Positions 61,889-64,000 of a stretch of 64,000 bases of DNA are shown here, piece after piece. This DNA comes from Calothrix sp. PCC 7716. GTDB lineage: Bacteria; Cyanobacteriota; Cyanobacteriia; Cyanobacteriales; Nostocaceae. The position numbers were made by a program, and so were the translations under genes. The stretch lies in the NCBI RefSeq assembly GCF_019977735.1, contig NZ_AP025018.1, positions 6,762,580 through 6,826,579 of the forward strand, given 5' to 3'. Each line of letters opens with the position of its first letter. Position 1 is the stretch's first letter. The notes beneath the pieces were generated by a model. That model was not told where the DNA came from and made no database searches. It was given only the letters and a program-made list of their open reading frames with translations.

Positions 61889-63889
61889 ATGTCAAATCTT
61901 TTACTTGAAGCTTCCGATATTAACACGACTCCTGAGAGATTAAAGGAACTAGCATACAAAGATACAAATTTTGAACTTGCGCGCGCTGTTGCTTTAAATC
62001 CAAGTGCGCCACCAGATTTACTTGAAGCATTGGTTTATTTAGAAGACGAGGAGTTATGTAGAAATATTGCGACAAACCCAAATACTCCTGTTGATATATT
62101 ATTTGAAGTCGGCGCCGAATTCCCACGAGAATTAATTAATAATCCCGTATTTCCATTGCTATTACTCGAAAACTCGTCTTTATTCCTAAATATGCCATTT
62201 AGCACAATCGCGAGCATATTGAGTTTAGATGATGTTCCTGAAGCATATTTGATGAAGGCTGTGGAAGATTATGAAGACGACGAAGTATTAAGTATTGTCG
62301 CAAACCATGTTAAGGCGCCGGAGGAAGCTCTCAACAAAATAATTAATTGTAGTAATCAAGAAGACGAAGAATATTTTGCAGCAATTTTAAATGTTAATTA
62401 TAATAACATTAATGCAATCGAAGGATGGAAAAATTTAGTAGATAAAGCAATTCATTATTTTTATTTTTTACGACACATTCCTGAAAAAGAACTGTTTTTA
62501 TACAATCTTGGTATTTTTCCAGAAAAGTTTTTACCAGGTTTGTATGAAAAAACTCGTATTTCAATTGCTGCAAATCCCAAAACACCTAAGCATATCAAAA
62601 ATATTATAAATAAAACTCTCGTTGATAAATTATCAAAAAAAGAACTGAAATTAGCAAAAGCAGGTAATCCAGATACACCTATAAACACTTTAATTCAACT
62701 TTCTAATAGTCCTTTAATTTATATTAAAGAAACTCTTGCGGAAAATCCTAGTATACCTATTCATGTTTTGGAAAAACTAGCTCATCATACAAATGCGCTA
62801 ATTGTCGCAGGTGTTTGTGATAATTATAATGTCACTGATTCTATTTTAAAAATAGCGTACCAGCATGAAGAAATAGCTAAAATAATAACGTCTAAAGATA
62901 GTAACAAAAATCCAGTAGATATATTGTCAGTAATATTAAAAAATCATTCAACACATGAGTTTACTGATGGATGTATAGATTTTGATAGCATTACAAGTCA
63001 AAATTTTTGTATATACCTAAGTCTAGAGAAAGATGTACCTAATGAAATTTTTCAGGCAATAGGAACAGTTAGTAATATTAACTTATTAATTGCATTGGCA
63101 CGCCATCCTAAAACACCAGTACATCTTTTTGAACACGTATATAAACGTACTAAAGATAAAACAGAATTTAATTATTTTCCTCATTTGAGAAAATATTATA
63201 ATAAAATCAGGATATTCTTATCAAAAAACCCTCAAACTCCTATTCATATTCTATTTAAACTGTTACAAGATGATTGTTGTAAAGTTCGCGGCGCCGCAAT
63301 TCATAACATCCAAACAAACTTTGCTTCATATAATCAAAACGTAGTTGAATTCTTGCGAGAATTGGAACAAGCTAATAATCCAAAATCATCACCTGATACA
63401 CTATTGACTATTGCTAACGATAGAAATGTTTCTCTATGCTTTGCTGTTGCTCAAAACCCTAATACACCAGCATCGGCTTTAGATAAATTAGCTTTTCATA
63501 AATCGCGCGACGTTCGACTTGCTGTCACCAACAACCCAAATACAACAGTAGATACACTTGTATTCTTATCTAAGAAACGTAAAGGTTGCTTCCATATCCG
63601 CCAAAGTGCAGTTAAAGCTTTGATAGACAAAGACCCTAAAAGAGCAGGCGCCGTTCTTGCTGAGTTCGTTAATTCCCCTGACCCATCAGTTCCACGTTTT
63701 ATATTTCTTCTTCATGAACTGGCGCCTGTTGAGTTTTTGGAAAAACACGCTAATTCTATATGGTGGTTGGAGAGATATGCTGTTGCTCAAAACAATAGTA
63801 CGCCTATACACATTCGTAACAAGTTGAAGAATGATGCTAACAGAATTGTACGAGCGGCAGCATGTGGTAGAAATATTGGCGCCTTTTGA
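61889..63889 (+). CDS. Leucine-rich-repeat-variant (LRV/HEAT-like) protein
   Basis: 666 residues of helical repeats of about 22-26 residues. The landmark NPxTP recurs: NPNTPVDILFEV, NPKTPKHIKNII, NPDTPINTLIQL, HPKTPVHLFEHV, NPQTPIHILFKL, NPNTPASALDKL, NPNTTVDTLVFL, each followed by a hydrophobic helix, and VRLAV / VRGAA turns typical of LRV and HEAT repeats. Such solenoids bind other proteins. No catalytic domain or membrane helix. Probably co-transcribed with the FGE-fold gene before it; the two may form a scaffold and a binding or modifying partner. Eight GGCGCC sites. No good ribosome site; ATG chosen as first in frame. Confidence 0.8.
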   Translation: MSNLLLEASDINTTPERLKELAYKDTNFELARAVALNPSAPPDLLEALVYLEDEELCRNIATNPNTPVDILFEVGAEFPRELINNPVFPLLLLENSSLFLNMPFSTIASILSLDDVPEAYLMKAVEDYEDDEVLSIVANHVKAPEEALNKIINCSNQEDEEYFAAILNVNYNNINAIEGWKNLVDKAIHYFYFLRHIPEKELFLYNLGIFPEKFLPGLYEKTRISIAANPKTPKHIKNIINKTLVDKLSKKELKLAKAGNPDTPINTLIQLSNSPLIYIKETLAENPSIPIHVLEKLAHHTNALIVAGVCDNYNVTDSILKIAYQHEEIAKIITSKDSNKNPVDILSVILKNHSTHEFTDGCIDFDSITSQNFCIYLSLEKDVPNEIFQAIGTVSNINLLIALARHPKTPVHLFEHVYKRTKDKTEFNYFPHLRKYYNKIRIFLSKNPQTPIHILFKLLQDDCCKVRGAAIHNIQTNFASYNQNVVEFLRELEQANNPKSSPDTLLTIANDRNVSLCFAVAQNPNTPASALDKLAFHKSRDVRLAVTNNPNTTVDTLVFLSKKRKGCFHIRQSAVKALIDKDPKRAGAVLAEFVNSPDPSVPRFIFLLHELAPVEFLEKHANSIWWLERYAVAQNNSTPIHIRNKLKNDANRIVRAAACGRNIGAF

Positions 63890-64000
63890 GAAAGATAATG
63901 TGGGCGCCTATCATAATCATTAAGGCTTTTTACATATTTAGTTTGAGACTGGAGTTACTCAAAATTAATGAAAGTTCCATGTCATTAGGTGCGGATACGA

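Noticed and set aside
1-64000. Insertion sequences, rRNA, tRNA genes
   Set aside because: No transposase-like protein, no rRNA-like stretch and no cloverleaf with a conserved GTTCGA arm was found by reading.

Overview
The window looks like part of a large plasmid (or plasmid-like replicon) of a filamentous, probably heterocyst-forming cyanobacterium. The DNA is AT-rich. Gene content is typical of Nostocales: WD40, NACHT, CHAT and pentapeptide signalling proteins, a haemagglutinin-type TpsA exoprotein, a DUF5674 protein and STRR heptamer repeats. The strongest signature is the palindrome GGCGCC, which I count about 200 times by hand (about 3 expected from base composition), with a second enriched motif GCGCGC. 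I saw no copy of the usual cyanobacterial palindrome GCGATCGC. I saw no rRNA, tRNA, CRISPR array or transposase. A DUF3854 primase-helicase at 19.7-22.5 kb resembles known cyanobacterial plasmid replication proteins and is the main reason to call this a plasmid.

Layout. 0-12.5 kb: small hypothetical genes, a membrane NACHT STAND ATPase between a broken and an intact copy of a NERD-type nuclease-like gene, an orphan tail of a TpsA exoprotein, zinc-ribbon and nuclease-like membrane proteins, then a gene-poor stretch of repeats. 12.5-17.5 kb: a large secreted multidomain protein, a duplicated scrap of the replication gene, and a frameshifted thiM. 17.5-24.9 kb: the replication and maintenance block, mostly on the minus strand, with an XRE repressor reading away from it under a promoter that overlaps a dyad operator. 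25-30 kb: small regulatory genes, decayed duplicates and dense intergenic repeats. 30-37 kb: a periplasmic WD40 propeller, two divergent regulator/enzyme pairs (LysR/SDR, HxlR/isochorismatase), a third NERD fragment and a methyltransferase. 37-42 kb: two SWIM zinc-finger paralogues, then an FAD oxidoreductase whose domains are in circularly permuted order, flanked on both sides by an unusual repeat array. 42-48.4 kb: a translationally coupled AAA ATPase / STAND-WD40 pair. 49-55.5 kb: phage-like regulators, small genes and a CHAT-STAND-pentapeptide protein. 55.5-64 kb: repeats and large inverted repeats, a TpsA exoprotein, an FGE-fold protein and a leucine-rich-repeat-variant protein.

How it works together. 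Replication and copy control sit at 17.5-25 kb. The accessory load is dominated by large signalling NTPases (NACHT, nSTAND-WD40, CHAT-nSTAND) of the kind linked to immunity and regulated cell death in multicellular bacteria, plus secreted surface proteins. The density of GGCGCC varies: several genes lack it (FAD oxidoreductase, methyltransferase, zinc-ribbon membrane protein) or nearly lack it (NACHT gene), which suggests later arrival. Many duplicates are broken by frameshift or truncation, and several dispersed repeat families not explained by known mobile elements fill the spacers.
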